Part shown: positions 8,445 through 16,759 of the stretch, one piece after another
How positions within the stretch are numbered: position 1 is the stretch's first letter
Layout: each line of letters opens with the position of its first letter
DNA from: Anaerolineae bacterium
Lineage (GTDB): Bacteria > Chloroflexota > Anaerolineae > Promineifilales > Promineifilaceae
DNA: 47,928 nucleotides
NCBI GenBank assembly: GCA_019637635.1
Contig: JAHBVI010000044.1
Coordinates: 1-47,928 of the forward strand
Reading direction: 5' to 3'
Notes under the pieces: model-generated
The model's database searches: none
What the model saw: only the letters and a program-made list of their open reading frames with translations
Told to the model about the DNA's origin: nothing
Made by a program: the position numbers and the translations under genes

Positions 8445-10297
8445 TAATCTCCAATCTCATTCCGCAACCGCACGGCCGTACCCTCATTAGCCGCGCGGAT
8501 AATCAGCGTTTCCCGGCCTGTCTGAAACAGACAAATGGTATCTTCCGGCCCCTGCCAGCATTCACCGCCGCTGCCTTGAAGCTGACCGGTGGCGTTAAAC
8601 AGGGTAGTGGGGTAATTGGCATACAGCGCGGCAAACTCGGTGGCGTCCTTGTCCGTATCCCACAGCAGCCGCAGCACCAACACCAGTGCGCCACTGCTTT
8701 CGTGGGTATAGACGGCAAACCGGTCGCCGCCCCAGCCGGTCACGGCCGTGTCCACCTGCTGCGGATTCATCTGCTGGCGCAGATATTCCCGCAGCATAAA
8801 TTCACCCAGCACATCCTCTTGCACCAGCGCCCAACCCACCCCTAGCGTGTCTGTCAGCGGCGGCAGCGCCACCACCAGGGGCATATCCCCGGCCAGATAA
8901 CGATCTGGGTGCAAAATCTGCTCGGTAGATTGGGGTGGATTAGCCCAGGCGTCATCAAGCGCCGCGTAGCCTCCCTGGTTATATAACGTTTGCACGAAGG
9001 ACAACCCGGCGGTATAGGGATACAGCAGGCTGTTCACCATGACCGGTGGGGCGCTGTCCAGCACCGGCGTTTCCACCCCGACCGTGCTGGCTAACACCTC
9101 CGCCATGCTCACGTGCCCGGCCAGCATGTAATGGGTTTGCAGCAGCACCGCCTCCCCTTCGGCCAACGCCCGCAGCGCGGCCTGGGCGTCGGCATCTAGC
9201 GTGTCATCATCCAGTGAATCCAGGTTAAAGTGCTGGTCTTGGAGGGCGTGCATATATTCGTGGGCATGTGTTAGCTGCTCATTGGCGTCCAGCACATCGT
9301 CATCGCTGACCACCACAAACTCGTCCGTTTCCGGGTCATAAAAACCGGCAATCTGCTCACTGTACAGGTCGCGGCTGAAGGTATACAGGTCAAAATCAGG
9401 CGGCAAGAAATCAAAGGCGGCATAGACCAGCACATCTTTTTGGGCGTCGGCTGCGGTGTAATCCGCCAGCAAATCGTTTTCCACACGCTGGCGCAGTTCG
9501 GCGGCGGTGAGCAGGGTGGTCGTAACCGGGACCTGGGCTGCCAGACCGCGTATTTGGGCGACGCGGCTTTCAATTTCGGCGCGCAGGGCAGCGTTATCGC
9601 CACTGGCTAACTGGCTCAAAGCGGCGCCCTGGGTATCGGCCGTAACGGTGATGGTAATGGCGGTGGGGTTGCTGGCACGGCCGTTCACATTCACTGCCAG
9701 CACACCAATGACCACCTGCCCAGGGTCGGCCGGCGTCCACAATTCACGGGCGGTAACCAGCGTGGCGTCGTCTGGGTCATAGCTTTTGAACGATTCGCCG
9801 TTGATGAGCAGGTTCATGGTGGCAATGCCGGCAGGATCGGCGGCAGCAAACACAATTTCCAGGGATTGGCCGACGGTCACGGCCGTGCTCGCTGCCGGGG
9901 ACACAATTTGCACGGTCGGCACAGTCACCACGGAGGGGATGGGTGTAGCCGCAGCGACGGTACTGCTGGCTGCCAGTTGCCCCTGCAACGTTTCCACTTC
10001 GCCGGTGAGCGTGTCCACCAGCTGCTGGCTTTCCACCAATTGCCCTTCGTAGAGGATGGCTTCGGCAATGGCCGTAGCCAATTCCTGCCCCGTTGCCAGG
10101 CGCGTCGCTTCCACCGATTGAAAGGCCAGGTCGAGTTGGGTGCGGGTCATGTCCAGGCCGGTCACGGCCGTAGCCAGGTCATCCCGCTGCCCCTCCAACG
10201 TCTGCCGCCCCTGAAATAAAAACACAAACGCTGCCGCCAGCACCAGCAGCAGCATGATTAAAGCCAGAATAATTGCCGTCGCAGTGGTTGATCTCAT
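8444..10297 (-). CDS. Membrane-anchored metallopeptidase-like protein with HEYMH motif
   Basis: A 617-residue protein. An N-terminal membrane anchor (AIILALIMLLLVLAAAFVFL) is followed by a coiled coil (about residues 35-115), a bacterial Ig-like domain (VQIVSPAASTAVTVGQSLEI and onward) and a zincin-like domain. The zincin domain has HEYMHALQDQHF at residues about 346-357, the HExxH zinc site, with LAEGEAVLL some 35 residues later as the likely third-ligand glutamate. It is probably an extracellular zinc peptidase of the gluzincin type; the substrate is unknown. The last codons and the stop are made of GAGATT-word repeat. A TAGCAT box lies nine bases before the ATG and no Shine-Dalgarno site is seen. 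It is divergent from the two-component genes. Confidence 0.75.
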   Translation of the reverse strand: MRSTTATAIILALIMLLLVLAAAFVFLFQGRQTLEGQRDDLATAVTGLDMTRTQLDLAFQSVEATRLATGQELATAIAEAILYEGQLVESQQLVDTLTGEVETLQGQLAASSTVAAATPIPSVVTVPTVQIVSPAASTAVTVGQSLEIVFAAADPAGIATMNLLINGESFKSYDPDDATLVTARELWTPADPGQVVIGVLAVNVNGRASNPTAITITVTADTQGAALSQLASGDNAALRAEIESRVAQIRGLAAQVPVTTTLLTAAELRQRVENDLLADYTAADAQKDVLVYAAFDFLPPDFDLYTFSRDLYSEQIAGFYDPETDEFVVVSDDDVLDANEQLTHAHEYMHALQDQHFNLDSLDDDTLDADAQAALRALAEGEAVLLQTHYMLAGHVSMAEVLASTVGVETPVLDSAPPVMVNSLLYPYTAGLSFVQTLYNQGGYAALDDAWANPPQSTEQILHPDRYLAGDMPLVVALPPLTDTLGVGWALVQEDVLGEFMLREYLRQQMNPQQVDTAVTGWGGDRFAVYTHESSGALVLVLRLLWDTDKDATEFAALYANYPTTLFNATGQLQGSGGECWQGPEDTICLFQTGRETLIIRAANEGTAVRLRNEIGD

Positions 10298-10515
10298 ATA
10301 GGTTGGATGCTACACGAGGTTAGATCACGGGTCAAGCCTGATTACGTCCAAAACAGGTTGGAACGGGGCGCGCCACACGGCCGTAGCACAAACTATGTAT
10401 TTTCAGCCGCCCGCCTTGACAGAGTTCGTGAAATAAATCACAATGAGGCCGCTGACACATCGCCCATAACCATCATTCTCACAGCAACATAACCCACAAG
10501 AGAGCAGGTAATCTC

Positions 10516-11229
10516 ATGTCTGGCACACCCATCAGCCCTACGTCACTAATTGAAGAGCATCTGGCCGCGCGGCGCATTCTGGCCGTCACCGAAGAAGAGT
10601 TACAGCGCATTGTGTTGGACATCCACGATGGCCTGGCGCAGCGCCTCTACGTAGCCCAAACCCAACTGAGCCTGATCAAACAAAAGCGGCGGCAGGGCCA
10701 GACCATTTCAGAGGCCGAGTGGGATGATAATTTGCAACGGCTATCAGGTTTATTAGAAGAGGCGCTGCAAGAAATCCGCCACTTCCTCGGTTCCTTTCGC
10801 GCCCCCGATTTTGCCCAACGGGACACGGCCGTGATCATTCACGACCTGGTCAGACAACACGAAGCCCTGACCGGCTGCCCGGTGGCCCTCATTGGCTGCC
10901 CGGAACGGCTGCCCGCCTCCCTGCCCGTTAAAATCGCCCTCTATCGCATCTGCCAGGAAGCCCTAAACAACGCCTACCGCCACGCCCACGCCACCGAGCA
11001 AAAAGTACGCCTCTCCCTGGAAAACCAGATGATTCGGCTGGAAGTTAGCGACAATGGGCAGGGGTTCACGCCACCGCCGCTGCATGGGCCGGAGGCCACG
11101 GAGCAGGCAGAACACATTGGTCTGCGCGGCATGAGGGACCGCGTGGGCCTGGTTAATGGGCAGTTTGAACTGGATACGGCCCCCGGTCGCGGCTGCCGCA
11201 TCGTTGTAAAGGTACCGCTAGATGGATAA
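10516..11229 (+). CDS. Cytoplasmic NarL-type sensor histidine kinase
   Basis: A 237-residue HPK7-type kinase. The HisKA_3 dimerisation helix carries the phospho-accepting His in RIVLDIHDGLAQRLYVAQ. The ATPase domain shows the N box ALYRICQEALNNAYRHA, G1 EVSDNGQGF and G2 GLRGMRDRVGLVNG. No membrane, PAS or GAF sensor domain is present, so the signal must be cytosolic or supplied by another protein. The stop overlaps the response regulator start by eight bases, so the two are translationally coupled. It lies upstream of and collinear with the RuBisCO cluster, 0.8 kb away. Confidence 0.92.
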   Translation: MSGTPISPTSLIEEHLAARRILAVTEEELQRIVLDIHDGLAQRLYVAQTQLSLIKQKRRQGQTISEAEWDDNLQRLSGLLEEALQEIRHFLGSFRAPDFAQRDTAVIIHDLVRQHEALTGCPVALIGCPERLPASLPVKIALYRICQEALNNAYRHAHATEQKVRLSLENQMIRLEVSDNGQGFTPPPLHGPEATEQAEHIGLRGMRDRVGLVNGQFELDTAPGRGCRIVVKVPLDG

Positions 11230-11845
11230 ACCCATTCGTGTTGTATTGGCCGACGATCATGCGCTGGTGCTGGAAGGGCTGCGCAGTCTGCTGGCAGCCG
11301 AGCCAGACATCCTGGTCATTGCCACCGCCACCGACGGCGAGCGGCTGTTGGACGCCGTTGAACGTTTCCACCCCGACGTGGTGGTAACGGACATTCAGAT
11401 GCCCTACCTGGATGGCCTGGCCAGCCTGCAAACCATTCGCCAACGCCACCCCGGCGTCACCATTTTGCTGCTGACGGCCTTCAGCGACGGCGACACGCTG
11501 CGCGCCGCGCTGGAGGCGCGCGCCGATGGCCTGCTGCTCAAGAGCGACCCGCCGGAGCGGGTAGCCGAGGCCATCCGCCAAATCACCGCCGGGCAGTTGG
11601 TTTTTCCGGCGGCGGCCCGCCATTGGCTGTCTGGCAGCCACACGGCCGTGCCCCCCGTCCCCCTGTCTGAGCGCGAAAATGAAGTGCTGGCGCTGGTCGC
11701 CGAGGGGCTGACCAACGCCCAAATCGCCCACCGCCTGCACATCAGCCAGAACACCGTCAAATTTCACCTGCAAAACATTTACCAGCAGTTGGGCGTACGC
11801 AACCGCACCGAAGCCAGCCGGTGGTATCTGGATAAACGGCCGTAG
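11222..11845 (+). CDS. NarL/LuxR-type response regulator
   Basis: A 207-residue regulator. The receiver domain begins RVVLADDHALVLEGL and holds the phospho-acceptor Asp in DVVVTDIQMPYLDG (about residue 55). The C-terminal LuxR helix-turn-helix is LSERENEVLALVAEGLTNAQ followed by IAHRLHISQNTVKFHLQNIY. It is the partner of the overlapping histidine kinase. The next gene downstream is rbcL and no cbbR is seen in the window, which makes control of the carbon-fixation genes a testable idea, though position is the only support. Confidence 0.93.
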   Translation: MDKPIRVVLADDHALVLEGLRSLLAAEPDILVIATATDGERLLDAVERFHPDVVVTDIQMPYLDGLASLQTIRQRHPGVTILLLTAFSDGDTLRAALEARADGLLLKSDPPERVAEAIRQITAGQLVFPAAARHWLSGSHTAVPPVPLSERENEVLALVAEGLTNAQIAHRLHISQNTVKFHLQNIYQQLGVRNRTEASRWYLDKRP

Positions 11846-11854
11846 CCACCCCAT

Positions 11855-11888
11855 AGATTGGTTCAATCGCCAAAGATTGAACCAATCT
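11855..11888. repeat. AGATTGGTTCAATC hairpin, copy 1
   Basis: Perfect 14-base arms AGATTGGTTCAATC and GATTGAACCAATCT surround GCCAAA, about ten bases after the response regulator stop. The same arm sequence is at 26781-26794. It is likely a terminator-like structure, although no T-run follows. Confidence 0.75.
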
Positions 11889-12062
11889 CCCCCACCTACT
11901 CAAACGGGTAGTTTGAAACCACCCACCGCACCCACCCCCTGACTACCCCATCAGTCATTCTCCCTCGCCGCCGCTTCGGTTATCCTGATTGTGAAAATAT
12001 GAACAAACAAAATTCATAATTCATCCTTCATAACTCATAATTTTCAAAGGAGATTGATTGAA
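11889..12062 (+). promoter_or_regulatory. Leader region of the RuBisCO cluster
   Basis: This is a 174-base spacer before rbcL. A one-sided AT-rich word track (ATTCATAATTCAT repeated loosely, 12011-12044) precedes a strong ribosome-binding site AAAGGAG at 12046-12052, ten bases before the ATG at 12063. A TTGTGA at 11989-11994 could be a -35 box, but no well-spaced -10 was found. The promoter of the cluster probably lies here. Confidence 0.35.
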
Positions 12063-13466
12063 ATGAGTACAACCATGATTGCCCCCAAAACCATCAGCCA
12101 GCCGCCAACGGCCGAACTCAGCCAGAAATACCAGGCTGGGGTGCGTGATTATGCCGTAGATTACTACGCGCCCGATTACGCGCCGGCCGATACCGACCTG
12201 CTGTGCGCCTTTCGCATTACGCCCAAACCCGGCGTCAGCCTGACGGAAGCGGCCGCGGCCGTCGCCGCTGAATCTTCCACCGGCACCTGGACGGAAGTGT
12301 GGTCAAACCAGCTCACCGACCTGGATTTTTACAAGGCCAAAGTTTATGACATTGCCACCGCTGCCGATGGCAGCGCCATCGCCTACATCGCCTACCCCAT
12401 GGATTTATTCGAGGAAAACAGCATCGTCAACATCATGTCCTCCATTGTGGGCAATGTGTTTGGCTTCAAGGCGGTGGCGGCGCTGCGGTTGGAAGATATG
12501 CGCATCCCCACGGCCCTGGTAAAAACGTTCCCCGGCCCGCACGTCGGCATTTATGATGAACGGGTGTGGGCGAATAAGTGGTCACGGCCGTTGCTCGGCG
12601 GCACCGTCAAACCCAAACTCGGCCTCTCCCCCAAAGCCTATTCCACCATCATCTACGAATGTCTGGTGGGCGGCCTGGACACCACCAAAGACGACGAAAA
12701 CATGAACAGCCAGCCCTTCAGCCGTTGGCAAGACCGTTTCCGCTATGCCCAGGAAGCTGTGGGTGAAGCCATGGTCGCCACCGGCGAATTTAAGGGGCAC
12801 TGGCACAATGTCACCGCCGGTTCCACCAGCGAAAGCCTGCGCCGCATGGACTTCCTGGCTGAACGGGGCGCTAAAATGTGCATGTTCGACTTCATCACCG
12901 CCGGTTTTGCCGCCTCCGCCGACGTTTTTGCCCACGCCCGCGACCTGGACATGATCGTGCATTGCCACCGCGCCATGCACGCCGTCTTCACCCGCCAGGC
13001 CAATCACGGCATCCACATGCGCGTGGTAGCTAAATGGCTGCGGCTGACCGGCGGTGACCACCTGCATACCGGCACCGTCGTCGGCAAGCTGGAAGGGTCC
13101 CGCAGCGAGACGCTGGGCATCATTGACCTGCTGCGCCAGCGGCACACGCCCGCCAACCGGGAGCGCGGCCTCTACTTCGACCAGGATTTTGCCGGTCTCA
13201 AAGAAGTGTGGCCGGTGGCTTCCGGCGGCATTCACGTCCACCACATTCCCGAACTGCACCGCATGTATGGCAACGACGCCTTTTTCCTCTTCGGCGGCGG
13301 CACGCACGGCCATCCCAAAGGCAGCCGCGCTGGCGCCCGCGCCAATCGCGTGGCGACCGAGGCTATCGCGTCTGGCTCCACGCTGGAAGAAGCCGCCCGG
13401 AATTCCCCAGAACTGCGCGACGCCATGAACCTGTGGGCGGACATTAAATTTGACGTGCAGAAGTAG
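12063..13466 (+). CDS. cbbL: RuBisCO large subunit, form I type without small subunit (form I-prime candidate)
   Basis: A 467-residue ribulose-1,5-bisphosphate carboxylase/oxygenase. Every catalytic residue is present at a near-constant offset from spinach numbering: E70, N131, K183 and K185 (GTVKPKLGLS), carbamate K209 with D211 and E212 (TTKDDE), H302, H335, loop-6 K342 (GTVVGKLEG), S387 and G411-G412. Length and motifs fit form I rather than form II, III or the RuBisCO-like proteins. No rbcS or rbcX is next to it; prk begins 42 bases downstream. This is the arrangement described for form I-prime enzymes of Chloroflexota such as Ca. Promineofilum breve, which work as octamers of large subunits. 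The ATG at 12063 is chosen over an upstream TTG at 12054 because AAAGGAG is correctly spaced. Confidence 0.95.
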   Translation: MSTTMIAPKTISQPPTAELSQKYQAGVRDYAVDYYAPDYAPADTDLLCAFRITPKPGVSLTEAAAAVAAESSTGTWTEVWSNQLTDLDFYKAKVYDIATAADGSAIAYIAYPMDLFEENSIVNIMSSIVGNVFGFKAVAALRLEDMRIPTALVKTFPGPHVGIYDERVWANKWSRPLLGGTVKPKLGLSPKAYSTIIYECLVGGLDTTKDDENMNSQPFSRWQDRFRYAQEAVGEAMVATGEFKGHWHNVTAGSTSESLRRMDFLAERGAKMCMFDFITAGFAASADVFAHARDLDMIVHCHRAMHAVFTRQANHGIHMRVVAKWLRLTGGDHLHTGTVVGKLEGSRSETLGIIDLLRQRHTPANRERGLYFDQDFAGLKEVWPVASGGIHVHHIPELHRMYGNDAFFLFGGGTHGHPKGSRAGARANRVATEAIASGSTLEEAARNSPELRDAMNLWADIKFDVQK

Positions 13467-13488
13467 AGCGATTTTCCAAATCGCGCTA
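13464..13488. repeat. Hairpin overlapping the rbcL stop codon
   Basis: TAGAGCGATTT, TCC, AAATCGCGCTA form an 11-base stem with one mismatch. The left arm begins with the rbcL TAG itself. It could act as a 3' RNA stabiliser between rbcL and prk. Confidence 0.6.
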
Positions 13489-13508
13489 CAAACAGAGGAG
13501 TGTGAGCA

Positions 13509-14507
13509 ATGAAGCGATCACAACGCCCCATCGTCTTAGGCATTGTGGGCGACAGCGCCGCCGGGAAGACGACCATTACCCAGGGGTTGACGCGCATTTT
13601 GGGCGAGGAAAACTGCACCCACGTCTGTACCGACGATTACCACAAATTCGACCGCCAGGAGCGGGCGGCGCGCGGCATTTCGGCGCTAGACCCGGATTGC
13701 AATTACATTGACATCATGCAACTGCACATGGAGCGGCTGCATTATGGGCAGCCCATTCTGAAGCCGGTGTATGACCATTCCAACGGCACGTTAGTACGGC
13801 CGGAATATGTGCAGCCGAGGCAGTTTGTCATTGTGGAAGGGTTGTTGGGGTTTTCTACGGAAGTGCTGCGCAATTTTTTTGACGTGAAAGTGTTTCTGGC
13901 GCCGGACGAAAATGTGCGCGCCATCTGGAAAGTGCGGCGAGACACCAGTAAACGAGGCTACACGCCGGAGCAGGTGCAGGCTGCGCTGCAACGGCGCGAG
14001 CCGGTGTCGGAAGCCTTTATCCGGCCGCAGCGCAAACATGCCGATATTGTGGTGAACTTCTATCCGCCGCCGGGTTGCGACCCGGAAACGGCCGGATCGC
14101 ATCTGAACACCCGGCTGATCTTGCGGCCGACCATCCCCCACCCGGATTTGAGTTATCTGTTGGAGGGCAGCCGGAACGGCCGTATCCGCCTGCAACTCAA
14201 CCGGGACAATGGGCTGCCGGTGGATTTTCTGGACATTGATGGCAATGTGTCTACCCTCGAGGCCACCCGCCTGGCCGACGCCATCTGGGAACACATGCCG
14301 GAACTGCGCCCGGAAGCGGAGTCGGAATTCGGCAATTATCTGGATGGGCTACGCCACCAACACAGCCACCCATTGGCCCTGACCCAACTGCTGATCACGT
14401 ACCACGTGCTGCGCAAATACAACGACCTGACCAACATGCCCTTTGCCACGCCAGTAGCGGCGCTGAGTCGCCTGCAAACGACGGTTCAGGCGACGGCCGT
14501 TACCTGA
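13509..14507 (+). CDS. prk: Phosphoribulokinase
   Basis: A 332-residue kinase, the size of class II (cyanobacterial/plant-like) phosphoribulokinases. It phosphorylates ribulose 5-phosphate to ribulose 1,5-bisphosphate, the RuBisCO substrate. Visible are the P-loop GIVGDSAAGKTT, the substrate-site region CTDDYHKFDRQER and the Walker B-like strand QFVIVEGLLGF. Plant and cyanobacterial enzymes have a regulatory Cys in the P-loop; here that position is Ala, so the classic thioredoxin switch is not conserved, although C36, C40 and C64 are nearby. AGAGGAG at 13494-13500 is a good ribosome-binding site. It is the second gene of the RuBisCO cluster. Confidence 0.95.
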   Translation: MKRSQRPIVLGIVGDSAAGKTTITQGLTRILGEENCTHVCTDDYHKFDRQERAARGISALDPDCNYIDIMQLHMERLHYGQPILKPVYDHSNGTLVRPEYVQPRQFVIVEGLLGFSTEVLRNFFDVKVFLAPDENVRAIWKVRRDTSKRGYTPEQVQAALQRREPVSEAFIRPQRKHADIVVNFYPPPGCDPETAGSHLNTRLILRPTIPHPDLSYLLEGSRNGRIRLQLNRDNGLPVDFLDIDGNVSTLEATRLADAIWEHMPELRPEAESEFGNYLDGLRHQHSHPLALTQLLITYHVLRKYNDLTNMPFATPVAALSRLQTTVQATAVT

Positions 14508-14555
14508 ATTACAACCCCGTTGCCAGGAACGGGCAAATGGTTGGATAATACGCCC

Positions 14556-15230
14556 ATGAACCAGATCAAGTTAGCCCCCTCTATTTTGTCGGCCGATTTT
14601 TCTCGCCTGGGTGAGCAGGTTGGCGAAGCCATTGCCACCGGCGCGGCCTACATTCACATAGATGTGATGGACGGCCACTTTGTGCCCAATATCACCATTG
14701 GCCCGTTGGTGGTGCAGGCATTACGGCCGTTGGCCGAACAAACCGGCGCCCTCCTCGATGTGCATCTGATGATTGAAAACCCGGACCGGTATCTGGCCGA
14801 TTTTGCCGGGGCAGGCGCGGACATCCTCACCGTTCACGTGGAAACCTGCCCCCATTTACACCGCACCATCCAGGTCATCCGCGAATTGGGCGTGAAACCC
14901 GGCGTCACCTTGAATCCGGCCACGCCGCTGGCTACACTAGAGGAAATTTTGCCCGACGTAGACCTGGTGCTGATCATGTCGGTCAACCCCGGTTTTGGTG
15001 GCCAGAGCTACATCCCCGGCAGCACGGATAAAATCCGCCGTCTGCGCCGGATGTTAGACGAGATTGGATCGGCGGCCGATTTAGAGGTAGATGGCGGCAT
15101 TAAGGTTCAGAACGTGGCCGAAATCGTCGCCGCCGGGGCCAACGTGTTGGTAGCCGGCAGCGCCATCTTTGGCGGCACGAAGACGATTAGCGAAAACATC
15201 GCCGATTTCCGGCGTGTGTTAAGGATGTAG
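14556..15230 (+). CDS. rpe: Ribulose-phosphate 3-epimerase
   Basis: A 224-residue TIM-barrel epimerase that interconverts ribulose 5-phosphate and xylulose 5-phosphate and so feeds phosphoribulokinase. Signatures are [17 protein letters not shown], the metal site [41 protein letters not shown] and [12 protein letters not shown], the last carrying the catalytic Asp. The ATG at 14556 is chosen; a TTG at 14520 would add 12 residues unlike the family. GATAAT lies six bases before this ATG and no Shine-Dalgarno site is clear, so it may have its own leaderless start as well as read-through from prk. A hairpin overlaps its TAG stop. Confidence 0.94.
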   Translation: MNQIKLAPSILSADFSRLGEQVGEAIATGAAYIHIDVMDGHFVPNITIGPLVVQALRPLAEQTGALLDVHLMIENPDRYLADFAGAGADILTVHVETCPHLHRTIQVIRELGVKPGVTLNPATPLATLEEILPDVDLVLIMSVNPGFGGQSYIPGSTDKIRRLRRMLDEIGSAADLEVDGGIKVQNVAEIVAAGANVLVAGSAIFGGTKTISENIADFRRVLRM

Positions 15231-15254
15231 GGCAATTTGCCCAATTGCCCTACA
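15226..15254. repeat. Hairpin TGTAGGGCAATT overlapping the rpe stop
   Basis: Perfect 12-base arms TGTAGGGCAATT and AATTGCCCTACA with a five-base loop lie between rpe and the aldolase gene. The rpe stop TAG is inside the left arm. Confidence 0.7.
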
Positions 15255-15272
15255 CCGAAAGGGGAAAACAGG

Positions 15273-16289
15273 ATGAACAAGGAACTATTGGAAACCACTG
15301 CCCAGGCCATGGTAGCGAAAGGCAAAGGAATCCTGGCCATGGACGAAAGCACCGGTACTTGCGTGAAGCGCTTTGTGAAATACGGCATCGAATGTACGTT
15401 TGAAACGCGCCGTGTTTACCGCAGTTTGCTGCTGACCACGCCAAATTTGTCTGACTATATCGCCGGGGCCATTTTGTTCGACGAAACCATCCGGCAGCAG
15501 GTGACGGGCGGCGATGTGCCCATGCCGGCCTACATGGCCACCAACGGCATTATCCCCGGCATTAAAGTGGACATGGGGGCAAAACCGCTGGCCGGGCATC
15601 CGGGCCAGGTTGTCACCGAAGGGTTGGATGGGCTGCGCGAGCGGCTGGCCGAATACCGGGAGATGGGGGCGCGTTTTGCCAAGTGGCGGGCCGTCATCAA
15701 CATAGGCGACGGGCTGCCCACACGGGCGGGCATTGAGGCCAACGCCCATGCCCTGGCCCGGTATGCGGCGCTGGTGCAGGAGGCAGGGCTGGTACCGATT
15801 GTGGAGCCGGAAGTGCTGATGGATGGCAACCACACGATTGAACGGTGTTATGAGGTCACGGCCGTGACCCTCCAATCCGTTTTTGCCGCGTTATTCCAAC
15901 AGGGCGTTTACCTGGAAGGGATTGTGCTGAAACCGAGCATGGTGATCTCCGGGAAGGAGTGCCCGCAGCGGGCCGCGCCGGAACAGGTGGCAGCGGAGAC
16001 GGTGCGCTGTTTGCGCAACCACGTACCGGCAGCCGTGCCCGGCATTGCCTTCCTTTCCGGCGGCCAGAGCAGCGCCGAAGCCACCTGGCACCTGAGTTTG
16101 ATGAACCAGTTGGGCGGTGTACCCTGGGCGTTGTCATTTTCTTACGGCCGTGCCTTGCAGCAAGAAGCGCTGGAAACCTGGCACGGCAGCGACGCCAACA
16201 TTCCCGCGGCCCAGGCCGCATTTCGCCAACGGGCCAGCCTGGTAGCCGCCGCCGCCACCGGCCAATATACGCCGGATATGGAAGCGTGA
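15273..16289 (+). CDS. Class I fructose-bisphosphate aldolase
   Basis: A 338-residue Schiff-base aldolase. The family signatures ILAMDESTGTCVKRF, LVPIVEPEVLMDGNH, GIVLKPSMVISGKE (K220 being the Schiff-base lysine) and IAFLSGGQSSAEATWHLSLM are all present. It joins dihydroxyacetone phosphate and glyceraldehyde 3-phosphate, and related enzymes also make sedoheptulose bisphosphate, so it can serve the regeneration phase of the Calvin cycle. The ATG at 15273 follows AAAGGGGA, a fair ribosome-binding site; the upstream reading into the 15226-15254 hairpin was rejected. Transketolase, bisphosphatase, PGK and GAPDH genes are not in the window. Confidence 0.94.
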   Translation: MNKELLETTAQAMVAKGKGILAMDESTGTCVKRFVKYGIECTFETRRVYRSLLLTTPNLSDYIAGAILFDETIRQQVTGGDVPMPAYMATNGIIPGIKVDMGAKPLAGHPGQVVTEGLDGLRERLAEYREMGARFAKWRAVINIGDGLPTRAGIEANAHALARYAALVQEAGLVPIVEPEVLMDGNHTIERCYEVTAVTLQSVFAALFQQGVYLEGIVLKPSMVISGKECPQRAAPEQVAAETVRCLRNHVPAAVPGIAFLSGGQSSAEATWHLSLMNQLGGVPWALSFSYGRALQQEALETWHGSDANIPAAQAAFRQRASLVAAAATGQYTPDMEA

Positions 16290-16292
16290 CCA

Positions 16293-16339
16293 GTGACGAG
16301 TGAGGCGTGAGGCCTCTCTGGTCACACATCACTCGTCAA
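16293..16339. repeat. TGACGAGTGA hairpin
   Basis: TGACGAGTGAGGCGTGAG on the left pairs imperfectly with CTGGTCACACATCACTCGTC on the right, just after the aldolase TGA. It belongs to the same style of word hairpin as 37985-38034. Confidence 0.6.
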
Positions 16340-16381
16340 ATCCGGCAGGTGGAGGTTGTGCCCAATGAACCGGAAGCGGGC

Positions 16382-16759
16382 ATGTTGTTCCTGGACAACA
16401 TAGGGGTCAACGGGCATGGTTCCCAAAACGGCAGCCAGTTGGTAATTGGCGGCTGGGTGAAGGGGCCGGCGGCGGCTGACGTGTCTGCGGAACGGCCGTA
16501 CTGCCTGCAAACGGCCGTGGCCCCCATCCTCATCCTGCGCCACGAAAACCGCTTCTTTGCCTATAAAAACGAATGCGCCCACATGGCCATGCCCCTGGAT
16601 GGCGGGCTGCTGGACGCCGAATCGGCCATTCTCACCTGCCCCTGGCACGGCTTCCGCTATGACATCACCTCCGGCGAATGCCTCACCGCCCCCCAGGCGC
16701 AGTTAGAACCCTACCCGGTGCGCATTCAGGGTGGGCACGTGTGGGTGAGGCCGGGATAA
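16382..16759 (+). CDS. Rieske [2Fe-2S] protein
   Basis: A small soluble Rieske-domain protein of about 125 residues. The cluster ligands are in NECAHMAMPLDGG (CxH) and LTCPWHGFRYD (CxxH), 20-odd residues apart as in ferredoxin-type Rieske proteins, with the usual C-terminal strands LEPYPVRIQGGHVWV. It has no membrane anchor or oxygenase domain, so an electron-carrier or redox-sensing role is likely. GTG codons at 16307 and 16358 are alternative starts; 16382 is preferred because GGAAG lies seven bases upstream and the earlier sequence belongs to a hairpin. Its stop overlaps the next gene by one base (TAATG), so the two are co-translated. Confidence 0.85.
   Translation: MLFLDNIGVNGHGSQNGSQLVIGGWVKGPAAADVSAERPYCLQTAVAPILILRHENRFFAYKNECAHMAMPLDGGLLDAESAILTCPWHGFRYDITSGECLTAPQAQLEPYPVRIQGGHVWVRPG

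Noticed and set aside
12582..13313. Long minus-strand frame opposite rbcL
   Set aside because: Low-complexity translation with no family character; rbcL on the plus strand has every catalytic residue.
13467..13508. A small RuBisCO subunit gene next to rbcL
   Set aside because: Only 42 bases separate rbcL from prk and no RbcS-like protein was seen elsewhere in the window.
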